This document shows, one piece after another, positions 21,767 to 31,213 of a stretch of 64,000 bases of DNA. The stretch's first letter is position 1, and every line of letters starts with the position of its first letter. Source of the stretch: an uncultured Albidovulum sp. GTDB taxonomy: Bacteria; Pseudomonadota; Alphaproteobacteria; Rhodobacterales; Rhodobacteraceae. The notes below the pieces were generated by a model. It ran no database searches, was not told the origin of the DNA, and worked only from the letters and a program-made list of their open reading frames with translations. The position numbers and the translations under genes were made by a program. Location of the stretch: positions 1 through 64,000 of the forward strand of contig CAJYAD010000015.1 of NCBI GenBank assembly GCA_913064775.1, in the 5' to 3' direction.

Positions 21767-22162
21767 ATGCCAGAGACCCTGCTAGATGCCGCGCGCCGTG
21801 TGCGCGAGAACGCCCACGCGCCCTATTCCCGCTTCAAGGTGGGCGCGGCGCTGCGCACGCCCTCGGGCCGGGTCCATGTCGGCTGCAACGTCGAGAACGT
21901 CGCCTACCCCGAAGGCACCTGTGCCGAGGCCGGCGCCATCGCCGCGATGGTCGCCGCGGGCGAGACAGAGATCGCCGAGATTCTGGTGATCGCCGACAGT
22001 CCCACGCCGGTGCCACCCTGCGGCGGCTGCCGTCAGAAGATCGCCGAATTCGCGGGCGCGGGGGTGACGGTCACCATGTGCACGCTGTCGGGTGAGACGC
22101 GCGACGTCACCGTGGCCGATCTGCTGCCGGGGGCCTTCAGTGGCGCCCATATGGAGGGCTGA
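21767..22162 (+). CDS. cdd: Cytidine deaminase
   Basis: A 131-aa zinc enzyme that deaminates cytidine/deoxycytidine to uridine/deoxyuridine, first gene of the nucleoside-salvage operon. The CAE active-site motif is in GTCAEAGAI, with the catalytic Glu and first zinc Cys. PCGGCRQ supplies the other two zinc Cys residues. The N-terminal APYSRFKVGAALR is typical. The short tetrameric form is complete. The ATG at 21767 follows GGAGGCCACC. deoA begins one base after its stop. Confidence 0.95.
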   Translation: MPETLLDAARRVRENAHAPYSRFKVGAALRTPSGRVHVGCNVENVAYPEGTCAEAGAIAAMVAAGETEIAEILVIADSPTPVPPCGGCRQKIAEFAGAGVTVTMCTLSGETRDVTVADLLPGAFSGAHMEG

Positions 22163-22163
22163 G

Positions 22164-23471
22164 GTGGACGCCCGCCAGATCATCGCCGGGCTGCGCCGGG
22201 GTGAGCGCCCCGACGCCGAGGCGCTGGATTGGTTCGCCCGGGGCCTGGCCTCGGGGGCGGTAAGCGACGCCCAGGCCGGCGCCTTCGCCATGGCCGTCTG
22301 CCTGCAAGGATTGGGCGACGCGGGCCGCGTGGCGCTGACCCGGGCGATGCGCGATTCCGGTCGCGTGCTGGAATGGGATCTGCCGGGCCCGGTGCTCGAC
22401 AAACATTCGACCGGCGGGGTGGGCGATTGCGTCTCGCTACTGCTGGGGCCGGCGCTGGCGGCCTGCGGCGCCTATGTGCCGATGATCTCGGGGCGCGGGC
22501 TGGGCCATACCGGCGGCACGCTCGACAAGCTTGAGGCGATCCCCGGCTTTCGCGCCGAGGTCTCGGTCGAGAAGCTGCGCGAGGTGACCCGCGATGTGGG
22601 CTGCGCCATCGTCGCCGCGACGGAAGAGATTGCCCCGGCCGACCGGCGCCTTTACGCGGTGCGCGATGTAACCGGCACGGTCGAGTCGATCGACCTGATC
22701 ACCGCCTCGATCCTGTCTAAGAAGCTGGCCGCCGGGCTGGAGGGGTTGGTGCTGGACGTCAAGACCGGCTCGGGCGCCTTCATGAAATCCTATGACGATG
22801 CGCTGGATCTGGCGCAGGCGCTGGTGTCGACGGCGCAGGGCGCGGGCTGCATGACCACCGCGCTGATCACCGACATGAGTCAGCCGCTGGCCGCCGCCGC
22901 CGGCAATGCGCTGGAGGTGATAGAGGTGATGGAGACGCTGACCGGCACCTCCGTCAACGCGGCGCTTTGGGATCTGACGGCGGCGCTGGGCGGCGAGGCG
23001 TTGGCGCTGGGCGGGCTCGCCGCCGATGCCGAGGACGGCGCCGACCGGATCGAGGCCGCGCTGGAATCGGGCCATGCCGCCGAGATCTTCGGCCGCATGG
23101 TCGCGGCGCTGGGCGGGCCGCTGGATTTCGTTGAGCGCTGGCCCGACCGGCTGCCCTCGGCCCCCGTCATGCGCGAGGTTCTGGCGGGGCGCGCGGGCTA
23201 TGTCTCGGCGATCGACGGCGAGGCGCTGGGTCTGGCGGTCGTGGCGCTGGGCGGCGGGCGGATGAAGGGCGGCGACCGGATCAACCCCTCGGTCGGGCTG
23301 TCCGACATCGCGGGGGTGGGGGAACATGTCTCGGCGGATCTGCCGGTCGCGATCGTGCATGCCGCGACCGACGCCGAGGCCGACGCCGCCGAAGCCGCCG
23401 TGCGCGCCGCCTTCACGCTGGGCGAGACCGAGGTGGAAGAGCCGCCGTTGATCTACGAGAGGATCGCGTGA
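22164..23471 (+). CDS. deoA: Thymidine phosphorylase
   Basis: A 435-aa pyrimidine nucleoside phosphorylase: thymidine + phosphate gives thymine + deoxyribose-1-phosphate. The signature VLDKHSTGGVGD (from about residue 78) binds phosphate. The KTGSGAFM segment and the C-terminal domain are complete. The GTG start at 22164 lies one base after cdd and begins the conserved ARQIIAGLRRGE region. The stop overlaps the start of deoB (TGATG). Its sugar product feeds DeoB. Confidence 0.95.
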   Translation: MDARQIIAGLRRGERPDAEALDWFARGLASGAVSDAQAGAFAMAVCLQGLGDAGRVALTRAMRDSGRVLEWDLPGPVLDKHSTGGVGDCVSLLLGPALAACGAYVPMISGRGLGHTGGTLDKLEAIPGFRAEVSVEKLREVTRDVGCAIVAATEEIAPADRRLYAVRDVTGTVESIDLITASILSKKLAAGLEGLVLDVKTGSGAFMKSYDDALDLAQALVSTAQGAGCMTTALITDMSQPLAAAAGNALEVIEVMETLTGTSVNAALWDLTAALGGEALALGGLAADAEDGADRIEAALESGHAAEIFGRMVAALGGPLDFVERWPDRLPSAPVMREVLAGRAGYVSAIDGEALGLAVVALGGGRMKGGDRINPSVGLSDIAGVGEHVSADLPVAIVHAATDAEADAAEAAVRAAFTLGETEVEEPPLIYERIA

Positions 23472-24682
23472 TGGCCCGCGCCTTCCTTGTCGTGATGGAC
23501 AGTGTCGGCGCGGGTGGGGCGCCGGATGCGGGGGACTTCTTCAACGACGGCATTCCCGACACCGGCGCCAACACGCTGGCCCATATCGCGCGCGCCTGCG
23601 CGGCGGGGCAGGCGGAACAGGGGCGCAGCGGCCCGCTGAACCTGCCCCATCTCGATGCGCTGGGGCTGGGGGCGGCGGTGCGCCTGGCCTCGGGCGCCGA
23701 GACGCCGGGGCTTACGGCCCTGCCGCAGGGCCTGTGGGGGGCGGCGACCGAAGTGTCGCGCGGCAAGGACACCCCCTCGGGGCATTGGGAACTGGCGGGC
23801 GTGCCGGTGCCGTGGGACTGGCACTATTTCACTGCGCCCGTCGACAGCTTTCCCGCCGATCTGGTGGCCGAGGTCTGCCGGCTGGCGGGCTGCGCCGAGA
23901 TCCTGGGCAATTGCCACGCCTCGGGCACCGAGATCATCGCGCGGCTGGGCGAGGACCATATCCGCACCGGCTGGCCGATCTGCTATACCTCGGCCGACAG
24001 CGTCTTCCAGATCGCCGCGCATGAGGAACATTTCGGCCTGAACCGGCTTTATGCGCTGTGCGAGGCGCTCGCGCCCCGACTGCATGCGATGCGGGTGGGC
24101 AGGGTGATCGCGCGGCCTTTCACCGGCGCACCCGGCGATTTCCGCCGCACCCCCAACCGCCACGATTACGCCATCGCCCCGCCGGCGCCGACGCTGCTGG
24201 ACTGGGCGCAGGACGCGGGGCACCAGACCCATGCCGTGGGCAAGATCGGTGACATCTTCTCGATGCGCGGGGTGGGGGCGCTGCACAAGGGCCCCGACGA
24301 TGCCGCGCTGATGGATCATCTGCACCGGCTGCTGGCCGAGGCGCCCGACGGCGCGCTGGTCTTCGCCAATTTAGTCGAATTCGACAGCCTCTGGGGTCAC
24401 CGCCGCGATGTGTCGGGCTATGCGCGCGCATTGGAATGGTTCGATGCCGAGGTCGGGCGGCTGGTGGCGCGCCTGCGCCCGGGCGATCTGATGATCTTCA
24501 CCGCCGATCATGGCAACGATCCCACCTGGACCGGCGGCGACCACACCCGCGAGCGGGTGCCGGTGCTGGGGGCGGGGCTGGGGTTGCGGCCGGTCGGTCA
24601 GGTGGCCTATGCGGATATCGCGGCCTCGATCGCCGCGCATCTTGGATTGACGCCGCAAGGCCCCGGACGGAGCTTCCTGTGA
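23471..24682 (+). CDS. deoB: Phosphopentomutase
   Basis: A 403-aa metal-dependent mutase that converts (deoxy)ribose-1-phosphate to the 5-phosphate, linking nucleoside phosphorolysis to central metabolism. Alkaline-phosphatase-superfamily motifs are present: VMDSVGAGGAPDA at the N-terminus, GKDTPSGHWE with the catalytic Thr, and FTADHGNDPTWTGGDHTRE near the C-terminus. Either GTG 23468 or ATG 23471 could start; ATG overlapping the deoA stop is preferred. The 3' end overlaps add by GTGA. Confidence 0.95.
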   Translation: MARAFLVVMDSVGAGGAPDAGDFFNDGIPDTGANTLAHIARACAAGQAEQGRSGPLNLPHLDALGLGAAVRLASGAETPGLTALPQGLWGAATEVSRGKDTPSGHWELAGVPVPWDWHYFTAPVDSFPADLVAEVCRLAGCAEILGNCHASGTEIIARLGEDHIRTGWPICYTSADSVFQIAAHEEHFGLNRLYALCEALAPRLHAMRVGRVIARPFTGAPGDFRRTPNRHDYAIAPPAPTLLDWAQDAGHQTHAVGKIGDIFSMRGVGALHKGPDDAALMDHLHRLLAEAPDGALVFANLVEFDSLWGHRRDVSGYARALEWFDAEVGRLVARLRPGDLMIFTADHGNDPTWTGGDHTRERVPVLGAGLGLRPVGQVAYADIAASIAAHLGLTPQGPGRSFL

Positions 24683-25656
24683 TCCCGAAGATCGAACTTC
24701 ACCTGCATTTCGAGGGCGCCGCGCCGCCCGCTTTCATTCGTGGCCTCGCGGCCGAGAAACATGTCGACATCTCCGGCATCTTCGATGAGCGCGGCCATTA
24801 CGCCTACAAGGATTTCTGGGATTTCCTGCGCGTCTACGAGGCCGCCACCTCGGTCCTGCAGACGCCCGAGGATTTCGCCCGCCTGACCCGCGCGGTGCTG
24901 GAAGAAAGCTCGGCCAACGGCGTGATCTATACCGAAACCTTCCTGAGCCCCGATTTCTGCGGTGGCCGCGACCTGTCGGCCTGGCGCGAATATCTGGCCG
25001 CGATCCAGGAAGCCGCGGCCGAGATCGAGGCCCAGGGTGGCCCGATCCTGCGCGGCATCGTCACCCCGATCCGCCATTTCGGCCCCGACAAGGCCCGCGA
25101 AACCGCGCTATGTGCCGCCGAAACCGCCGGTGATTTCATCGTGGGCTTCGGCATGGGCGGCGATGAGAAGACCGGCGAGCCGAAGGATTTCCTCTACAGT
25201 TTCGACATGGCGCGCGAGGCCGGGCTGCGGCTGACCTGCCATGCCGGCGAATGGGGCGGGCCGGAAAGCGTGCGCCGCGCCTGGAAGGATCTGGGGGTCG
25301 AGCGCATCGGCCACGGCGTGCGCGCCATCGAGGATCCGGCGCTGGTTGAGGAGCTGGCCGAGGCCGGCGTGGTGCTGGAGGTCTGCCCCGGATCGAACAT
25401 CGCGCTGGGCCTTTACAAGGACTGGCGCAGCCACCCGATCGGGCGGTTCTACGATCAGGGCGTGAAGGTCACCGTTTCGACCGACGATCCGCCGTTCTTC
25501 CACACCACGATGACGCGCGAATTCGATCGCCTGGCCGAGGCGCTGGACTGGGACGACGGGGTGTTCCATACCCTTAACAGAACCGCCGCCGAGGCCGCCT
25601 TTTGCGACAAGACCACCCGCGCCGCGCTGATCAAGCGACTGGAGAGCCAGCCATGA
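24679..25656 (+). CDS. add: Adenosine deaminase
   Basis: A 325-aa zinc hydrolase that converts adenosine to inosine (possibly adenine to hypoxanthine in some subfamilies). The metal motif [11 protein letters not shown] is at the N-terminus. CHAGEW, GHGVRAI and STDDPPFF supply the remaining ligands and catalytic residues. The GTG start at 24679 overlaps the deoB stop. The upstream frame is deoB shadow. The stop overlaps upp (ATGA). It completes purine entry into the salvage operon. Confidence 0.93.
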   Translation: MIPKIELHLHFEGAAPPAFIRGLAAEKHVDISGIFDERGHYAYKDFWDFLRVYEAATSVLQTPEDFARLTRAVLEESSANGVIYTETFLSPDFCGGRDLSAWREYLAAIQEAAAEIEAQGGPILRGIVTPIRHFGPDKARETALCAAETAGDFIVGFGMGGDEKTGEPKDFLYSFDMAREAGLRLTCHAGEWGGPESVRRAWKDLGVERIGHGVRAIEDPALVEELAEAGVVLEVCPGSNIALGLYKDWRSHPIGRFYDQGVKVTVSTDDPPFFHTTMTREFDRLAEALDWDDGVFHTLNRTAAEAAFCDKTTRAALIKRLESQP

Positions 25657-26285
25657 AGACCCATCTGACCGTCGTCGACCATCCGCTGGTGCAGCACAAG
25701 CTGTCGATCATGCGCGACAAGGAGACCTCGACCGCCAGCTTCCGCCAGCTTCTGCGCGAGATCAGCCAGCTTCTGGCCTATGAGGTGACGCGCGAGCTGC
25801 CCCTGACCACCCGGCGCATCGAAACCCCGATCTGCGCGATGGACGCCCCGGCGATCGAGGGCAAGAAGCTGGTGCTGGTGTCGATCCTGCGGGCGGGCAA
25901 CGGGTTGCTCGACGGCATTCTGGAACTGATCCCGGCGGCGCGGGTGGGCTTTGTCGGCCTCTACCGCGACGAGGAGACGCTGGAGCCGGTGCAATACTAC
26001 TACAAGGTCCCGGCCGAGCTGGGCGACCGCCCGGTGATCGTCGTCGATCCGATGCTGGCGACGGGCAATTCCTCGGTCGCGGCGATCGACCTGCTGAAGA
26101 AGTCGGGCGCCAAGAACCTGCGCTTTCTGTGCCTGCTGGCAGCGCCGGAAGGCATCAAGAGAATGCGCGAAGCCCATCCCGATGTGCCGATCGTGACAGC
26201 GGCGGTAGACGAGAAGTTGGACGACAATGGATATATTGTGCCAGGGCTAGGGGATGCGGGTGACAGGATGTTTGGCACAAAATAA
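25653..26285 (+). CDS. upp: Uracil phosphoribosyltransferase
   Basis: A 210-aa enzyme: uracil + PRPP gives UMP, capturing the base released from the cdd/deoA route. It starts [37 protein letters not shown] and the PRPP motif [13 protein letters not shown] are present. The uracil-binding C-terminus [16 protein letters not shown] is complete. The start overlaps add. It is the last gene of the five-gene operon. Confidence 0.96.
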   Translation: MKTHLTVVDHPLVQHKLSIMRDKETSTASFRQLLREISQLLAYEVTRELPLTTRRIETPICAMDAPAIEGKKLVLVSILRAGNGLLDGILELIPAARVGFVGLYRDEETLEPVQYYYKVPAELGDRPVIVVDPMLATGNSSVAAIDLLKKSGAKNLRFLCLLAAPEGIKRMREAHPDVPIVTAAVDEKLDDNGYIVPGLGDAGDRMFGTK

Positions 26286-26351
26286 GCCAATTCATGCTTT
26301 ACTCAGCGTCCGGCTTCCGTCATGATTTTCCAACGCACCAAGGGGGTAATC

Positions 26352-27821
26352 ATGTTGTTTCGAGTGCTGGCGGTCGCGATGGTGGCGACGGGTCTGACAC
26401 CCTACATGGGGCAGGCGCGGACGATGGATCAGTCGCAAGGCCCGGCGGAGCTGCCCCCTGCAAGCTTCAACGGCAACCAGTTCGTCGACAGCAGCGGCTG
26501 CATCTTCCTGCGCGCTGGTTTTGGCTCTCAAACCTCCTGGGTGCCGCGCGTCACCCGTGACCGGCACCTTTATTGCGGCTACAAGCCGACCTTCGCCGCC
26601 AACGAGACCCGCCCCAACCATGAGGGCAGCTTCTCGACGTCGATGCCGCTGTCGCCGAAGAAGCCCACGGTGACGGCCTCGGCCGCAGAGTCTGCCGGCA
26701 CCTCGATGCCCAATGCCACCGCCGGCAGCGCGGAGGCCTTCACCGCCCAAAGCACCCCGGGCATTGCCAGCGGCACGCCGGTCGCCGCGGTGCCCGCCGC
26801 CAAGGCGATGCAGCGCAGCCGCGCCCAGGTCGCGCCCGCCCGCGTGATTCCGGCCGCCGTGGTCGGCGGGCCGTCGATCGCGGGGCGTCCGGTGCAATTG
26901 GTCCGCAAGGCGCAATGTGCCGATTATGCGCCCGAGGTTTCGCAGGTCTACACCCTGTCGGACGGGCGCAGCGCGATCAGCTGCGCGCCGGGGTCGAACA
27001 CCTATCTGGTCGTCCGGGTGGTCGCGGGTTCCAACCAGCCGCAGGCGGCAGCCAATACCGCGAATTACCAGCCCGACGACACGGGCAGCGCCAATGTGCC
27101 GATCGCGCCGCCGGCGCCTTTGCTGCCCTACAAGGGCGGCAATGGCACAACCACCGCCAATTATCACGCCTATGGGGCAGGGGCCCCCGCCAGGGCCGCT
27201 GCGGCGACATCGGGCGGGCAGCAGGTCTACTCCGCGATTTCGACCGGCGATCCTTTTGCCCGGTCGTTGAACAGCCTTCCCCGCTCGGCCTCTGGCGCCA
27301 CCGAGGTTCCGCCCGGCTACAAGCAAGCCTGGAGCGATGGCCGCCTGAACCCGCAGCGCGGGCCGCGTACCCCCGAGGGCAATGCCCAGATGGATCTGGT
27401 CTGGACCCATTCGGTCCCGCGCGAGCTGATCAATACCACGACCATGCGCAACGCCGCGGCGCAAAATCCCGGCCTGCGCTACCCCGAGACGGCCGCGCCG
27501 CCGCGCCCGACCCGCGAGGTCGCGGTGACGCGCCGCGCACCGCTGCGCGCCATCGGGTCAAGCCGCGATATGGCGCGGGCCTCTGCGCCGGTTGCGACAG
27601 GTAGCTATGTGCAGGTGGGGAGCTTCGGCGTGCCGTCGAATGCCAATGATACCGCGGCGCGGCTGCGCGCAATGGGCTATCCGGTGGCGATGGGGCACCT
27701 GCGCTCGCACGGGCGCGTCCTGCAAACGGTGATGGCAGGTCCGTTCGGATCGTCCGCGCAGCTTTCCGCGGCACTGCACCAGGTCCGCGCGGCAGGTTTC
27801 GGGGACGCCTATATCCGCTAG
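26352..27821 (+). CDS. SPOR-domain protein, secreted
   Basis: A 489-aa protein with a signal peptide (MLFRVLAVAMVATGLTPYMGQA) and a long low-complexity Ala/Pro/Ser middle. A C-terminal SPOR fold follows (about 415-489: GSYVQVGSFGVPSNAND to AAGFGDAYIR). SPOR domains bind denuded septal peptidoglycan, so a role in division or envelope work is likely. A Cys pair region at 38-80 (SSGCIFLRAGFG, YCGYKP) is conserved-looking but unnamed. AAGGGGGTAATC precedes the ATG at 26352. A strong terminator follows at 27909. Confidence 0.85.
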   Translation: MLFRVLAVAMVATGLTPYMGQARTMDQSQGPAELPPASFNGNQFVDSSGCIFLRAGFGSQTSWVPRVTRDRHLYCGYKPTFAANETRPNHEGSFSTSMPLSPKKPTVTASAAESAGTSMPNATAGSAEAFTAQSTPGIASGTPVAAVPAAKAMQRSRAQVAPARVIPAAVVGGPSIAGRPVQLVRKAQCADYAPEVSQVYTLSDGRSAISCAPGSNTYLVVRVVAGSNQPQAAANTANYQPDDTGSANVPIAPPAPLLPYKGGNGTTTANYHAYGAGAPARAAAATSGGQQVYSAISTGDPFARSLNSLPRSASGATEVPPGYKQAWSDGRLNPQRGPRTPEGNAQMDLVWTHSVPRELINTTTMRNAAAQNPGLRYPETAAPPRPTREVAVTRRAPLRAIGSSRDMARASAPVATGSYVQVGSFGVPSNANDTAARLRAMGYPVAMGHLRSHGRVLQTVMAGPFGSSAQLSAALHQVRAAGFGDAYIR

Positions 27822-27908
27822 TTAGGCCTTAGCGACCTAAGAGACACAAGAGACGACAAGGGCAGGCAAGACCCGGCAGTAACGAAGGCAGAAACAGGCA
27901 AGAAACAA

Positions 27909-27947
27909 GGCGCCCCCTCCTGATCCGGCGGGGGCGCCTTCGTGTTT
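27909..27947 (+). terminator. Intrinsic terminator after the SPOR gene
   Basis: GGCGCCCCC and GGGGGCGCC form a perfect 9-bp stem with a 12-nt loop, followed by TTCGTGTTT. It lies 88 nt beyond the stop codon and ahead of the convergent gene. Confidence 0.75.
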
Positions 27948-28012
27948 CGGGGGGCCGCACAAGTTCGGTGATCACAAGTGGCGCGATCGGTGTCCCCGCC
28001 ATCACGGGCGCT

Positions 28013-29071
28013 CTAATCGCCGCAGATGCCCTGCAGCCCGACCCAGTTGTCATCTGAAATCAACGCCGGCGGCGGCGGGCCATTGGCAAAGGGATCGGCG
28101 GCGATCAAGCGGGCGGCCTCTGCGGCGGCGCCGGGCACGGGCGGTTTCGTGGCTGCAAGGGCCTTGGCATAGGGCGTGGTCGGCAGGCCCTCGGCCTTGA
28201 AGCGCGCGATCAGGGCCCCGTCGTGGGCCGGCGGGGCCAGCCTGGCCGCGCGCAACAGGGCCTCGCCGTACCCGTGCAGCGCCTTGGGCACCATCTGCCC
28301 CGTCGTCAGCAGCCGCACCGTGGCGCCCAGCCCCGCCCAATGCAGCAGGCCAAGCAGCGGGTCTGTTTCCGCCCCGCGGGCGCGCTCGGCCAGCGCATAG
28401 CCGGCGGCGACGTCGGGGCCGTTGAAATCCTCGATCAGGTCGCTGCGCAATACGAGGATGCCGCCGGGCAGATGCGCCGCCCGGACCGGCCCGCCGGGCA
28501 CCACGACGATGTGCACCCCGCCTTCGGGGAACAGCCTGTCGGTCAATTTCGCCAGGGCCCTGGTGCCGGGGTAACCCGCGCAGCGTGGGCCGGTGACGCG
28601 GGTCAGGTCGGCCAGCGCCATCTCGCCGATTTGCTGGCGCTTTGAGGCCGGTACCATCTGTGCGGTATGGCGGATCAGTGCGCCGGGCAGCCAGAACACC
28701 GCCAGCAGCACCGCTGTCAGGATGGTCCCGGCGATCAGGAACTGGCGCAGCCGTCCGGGGCGCGGGCGGTGAGAATCGATCACCCCGCGGACGGTCTCGA
28801 TCGCGCCGATCATGTCTTCGTCGTCCAGCTCAAGGGTTTCGACGGCGTCGGGGCTGGGGGTGAAGAGCGCGGGCATCTCGCCCGGGTTCATGCGGATCAG
28901 CGCGGGCAGCGACCAATGGGTCAGCGCGCTTTCCGAGCGGCTGTCGGACAGCACCAAAGAGGCCTCTCCGAACGAGACGATGACGTCACGCCGCTGCGCA
29001 TCCGGCGTCTCGTGCCAGATTCCTTGGCTTTCCAGCCTTTGGTATTTCGACAGCGCCGTGACGCGCGGCAT
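28013..29071 (-). CDS. Membrane protein resembling an M48 peptidase without the zinc motif
   Basis: A 352-aa protein. Residues ~1-105 are a cytoplasmic-looking domain. One transmembrane segment (about 109-131) follows, then a domain with the M48 layout: VHIVVVPGGPVRAAHLPGGILVLRSDLIEDFNGPDVAAGYALAER. In M48 enzymes the next helix holds HExxH; here that stretch reads AGYALAERAR, so no zinc site is present. It is probably a non-catalytic relative. The homology is my reading of the pattern, not a search result. It lies 280 nt beyond the acyl-CoA ligase gene on the same strand. Confidence 0.75.
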   Translation of the reverse strand: MPRVTALSKYQRLESQGIWHETPDAQRRDVIVSFGEASLVLSDSRSESALTHWSLPALIRMNPGEMPALFTPSPDAVETLELDDEDMIGAIETVRGVIDSHRPRPGRLRQFLIAGTILTAVLLAVFWLPGALIRHTAQMVPASKRQQIGEMALADLTRVTGPRCAGYPGTRALAKLTDRLFPEGGVHIVVVPGGPVRAAHLPGGILVLRSDLIEDFNGPDVAAGYALAERARGAETDPLLGLLHWAGLGATVRLLTTGQMVPKALHGYGEALLRAARLAPPAHDGALIARFKAEGLPTTPYAKALAATKPPVPGAAAEAARLIAADPFANGPPPPALISDDNWVGLQGICGD

Positions 29072-29300
29072 GGGCCTGCTCTTTGTGCCTCTTTCACGCT
29101 ACTCTACCGCATGTCGTGTCCGGGGCAAAGGGGAGGGGGACCCGCGCGGGCGGTTTTGCATCGCTGCAGCGGGGCAGTTTGCAGATCATTGCGCCGGGGG
29201 GGGCACCTCGCGTCGTCATCGTCGCTCGAACCGATGGCGCAAGGGGGACGGCCTCGGTGGCGTATCTCATCCCAGAAGAAGACCAAAGCGGGCCTCTTTG

Positions 29301-29350
29301 CCTTCACTTTGGCACAAATATCTCGGGGGCGCAGGGGGCAGCGCCCCCGC
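29301..29350 (-). repeat. Dispersed intergenic element, copy 3
   Basis: Read on the minus strand: GCGGGGGCGCTGCCCCC hairpin, a further C-run, then GAGATATTTGTGCC and AAAGTGAAGG. It lies directly after the acyl-CoA ligase stop and in its orientation, so it probably ends that transcript. Confidence 0.6.
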
Positions 29351-29351
29351 C

Positions 29352-30983
29352 TCAGGCGTCCAGCAGCTTGGCCACGGCACGCAGTTCGAACTTCTGGATC
29401 TTGCCGGTCGAGGTTTTGGGAAGCTCGGAAAAGACCACATGCTTGGGCGTCTTGAACCCCGCCAGCCGTTCGCGGGCGAAGGCGGTCAGCTCGGCCGCGG
29501 TCGCCTTGGCGCCTTCCTTCAACTCGACGAAGGCACAGGGCACCTCGCCCCATTTGACATCCGGCTTGGCGACCACGGCGCAGAGGCTGACCGCGGGGTG
29601 GCGCATCAGCACGCCCTCGACCTCGACGGAACTCACATTCTCGCCGCCCGAGATGATGATATCCTTGGCGCGATCGGTGATCTTGATATAGCCGTCCTCA
29701 TGCTGGAAGGCGATGTCGCCCGAACGGAAATAGCCCCCCTTGAAGGCTTCGCGCGTGGCCTCGGGATTGCGATAATACCCCTTCATCACGCCATTGCCGC
29801 GCAGCGCGATCTCGCCCAGGTGGTGGGCATCGCGCGGCACCGGCTGGCCGGCCTCGTCATGCACGACCGCCTCTTCCATCATCGGCATCAAGACGCCGGT
29901 GCGCGCCTTCAGCTCGGACCGGGTGTCGCCCTCGGCCCCGTCCCAGTCCGGGCGCCAGGTGCATTCGGTGGCGGGGCCGTAGACCTCGGTCAGCCCGTAG
30001 ACCTGGGTGATGTTGAAGCCCAGCGGCTCAATCGCCGCCAGGGTCGCGGCGGGGGGCGGCGCGCCGGCGGTGAAGACCTCGACCACATGGTCGAAGTCGC
30101 GGCGTTCCTCGGCCCGCGCGTTGATGAGCGCGTTCAGCACGATCGGGGCGCCGCCGAAATGGGTCACGCCCTCGTCGGCGATCGCGGCATAGATGTTGCC
30201 CGCAGTGATGTCGCGGCAGCACACCAGCGTGCCGCCCAGCATCGGAATCATCCAGGGATGGCACCAGCCGTTGCAGTGAAACAGCGGCACGATCGTCAGG
30301 TAGACGGGGTAAAGCACCATGCGCCAGGCGATCGCATTGCCCATCGTGCAAAGATAGGCGCCGCGGTGGTGATAGACCACGCCCTTCGGCCGCCCGGTGG
30401 TGCCCGAGGTATAGTTTAGCGCGATGCTTTCCCATTCGTCCTCGGGCATGATCCAGGGCGCGTCGGGGTCGCCCCCGGCCAGAAGCGCCTCATACTCCGG
30501 ATAACGGCCCGAGGGCACATGGCCCACCTCGGCATCGGCGACCTCGATAATCTGCGGGGCGGGGCCTTCCATCGCCTTGATGGCGGCCTCGACCAGCGGG
30601 ATCAGGGGGCTGTCGACCAGTACCATCGTTGCGCCACCATGGTCGAAGATATAGGCGACCGTCTCGACATCGAGCCTTGTGTTGATGGTGTTCAGAACGG
30701 CACCGGCGGCGGGCACGCCGAAATGCGCCTCGGCCTGGGCGGGGGTGTTGGGCAGCAGCGTCGCCACCACGTCGCCCGGCCGCACCCCGCGGCCCGTCAG
30801 GCCCGAGGCAAGCCGTCCCACGCGGTCGGCATATTCGGCATAGGTCCGGCGGGTGCCGCCATAGACCACGGCGGTGCGGGTCGCGAAGATATCGGCCGCG
30901 CGGTGCAGATGCGACAGCGGCGTGAGGGGCACATAATTCGCCGCGTTGCGTTCCAGTCCCGTCTCGTCCGCCAGCCAGCCCAT
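29352..30983 (-). CDS. Acyl-CoA synthetase (DmdB-like AMP-forming ligase)
   Basis: A 543-aa adenylate-forming ligase. The ATP motif is LNYTSGTTGRPKGVVYHHRGAY. PLFHCNGWCHPW, VYGLTEVYGP and the C-terminal PKTSTGKIQKFEL catalytic Lys are present. It most resembles medium-chain and 3-methylmercaptopropionyl-CoA ligases (DmdB group) of marine Rhodobacteraceae; the substrate cannot be fixed from sequence. The ATG at 30983 is chosen because GGGGGAGG lies 8 nt upstream; ATGs at 31001 and 31004 are alternatives. It feeds the acyl-CoA dehydrogenases and beta-oxidation genes nearby. Confidence 0.88.
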   Translation of the reverse strand: MGWLADETGLERNAANYVPLTPLSHLHRAADIFATRTAVVYGGTRRTYAEYADRVGRLASGLTGRGVRPGDVVATLLPNTPAQAEAHFGVPAAGAVLNTINTRLDVETVAYIFDHGGATMVLVDSPLIPLVEAAIKAMEGPAPQIIEVADAEVGHVPSGRYPEYEALLAGGDPDAPWIMPEDEWESIALNYTSGTTGRPKGVVYHHRGAYLCTMGNAIAWRMVLYPVYLTIVPLFHCNGWCHPWMIPMLGGTLVCCRDITAGNIYAAIADEGVTHFGGAPIVLNALINARAEERRDFDHVVEVFTAGAPPPAATLAAIEPLGFNITQVYGLTEVYGPATECTWRPDWDGAEGDTRSELKARTGVLMPMMEEAVVHDEAGQPVPRDAHHLGEIALRGNGVMKGYYRNPEATREAFKGGYFRSGDIAFQHEDGYIKITDRAKDIIISGGENVSSVEVEGVLMRHPAVSLCAVVAKPDVKWGEVPCAFVELKEGAKATAAELTAFARERLAGFKTPKHVVFSELPKTSTGKIQKFELRAVAKLLDA

Positions 30984-31110
30984 GCGCGTGGCCTCCCCCA
31001 TCATTGCACCTGATCGAGTAATACCGCGCGCAAGGCGAAAGGAAAGCCCACGCGGGCCATGTATCGGACGGAATCTGTTTCTGCTTGGGGAGAATGGTCC
31101 ACGGAGGGGG

Positions 31111-31144
31111 CATCGTTGCGGCTCGGCAATTTTGAGCAACGATG
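31111..31144. repeat. Inverted repeat between ligase and sulfotransferase genes
   Basis: CATCGTTGC and GCAACGATG are perfect 9-bp arms separated by 16 nt, between the divergent starts at 30983 and 31214. It is a candidate operator for either gene. Confidence 0.4.
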
Positions 31145-31213
31145 GGCGCGGCGCCCGTCCATCCGCCTGCCGCCACCTTTACGCGCAGCGTGCAACGGGG
31201 CACTCTGCGCCGC

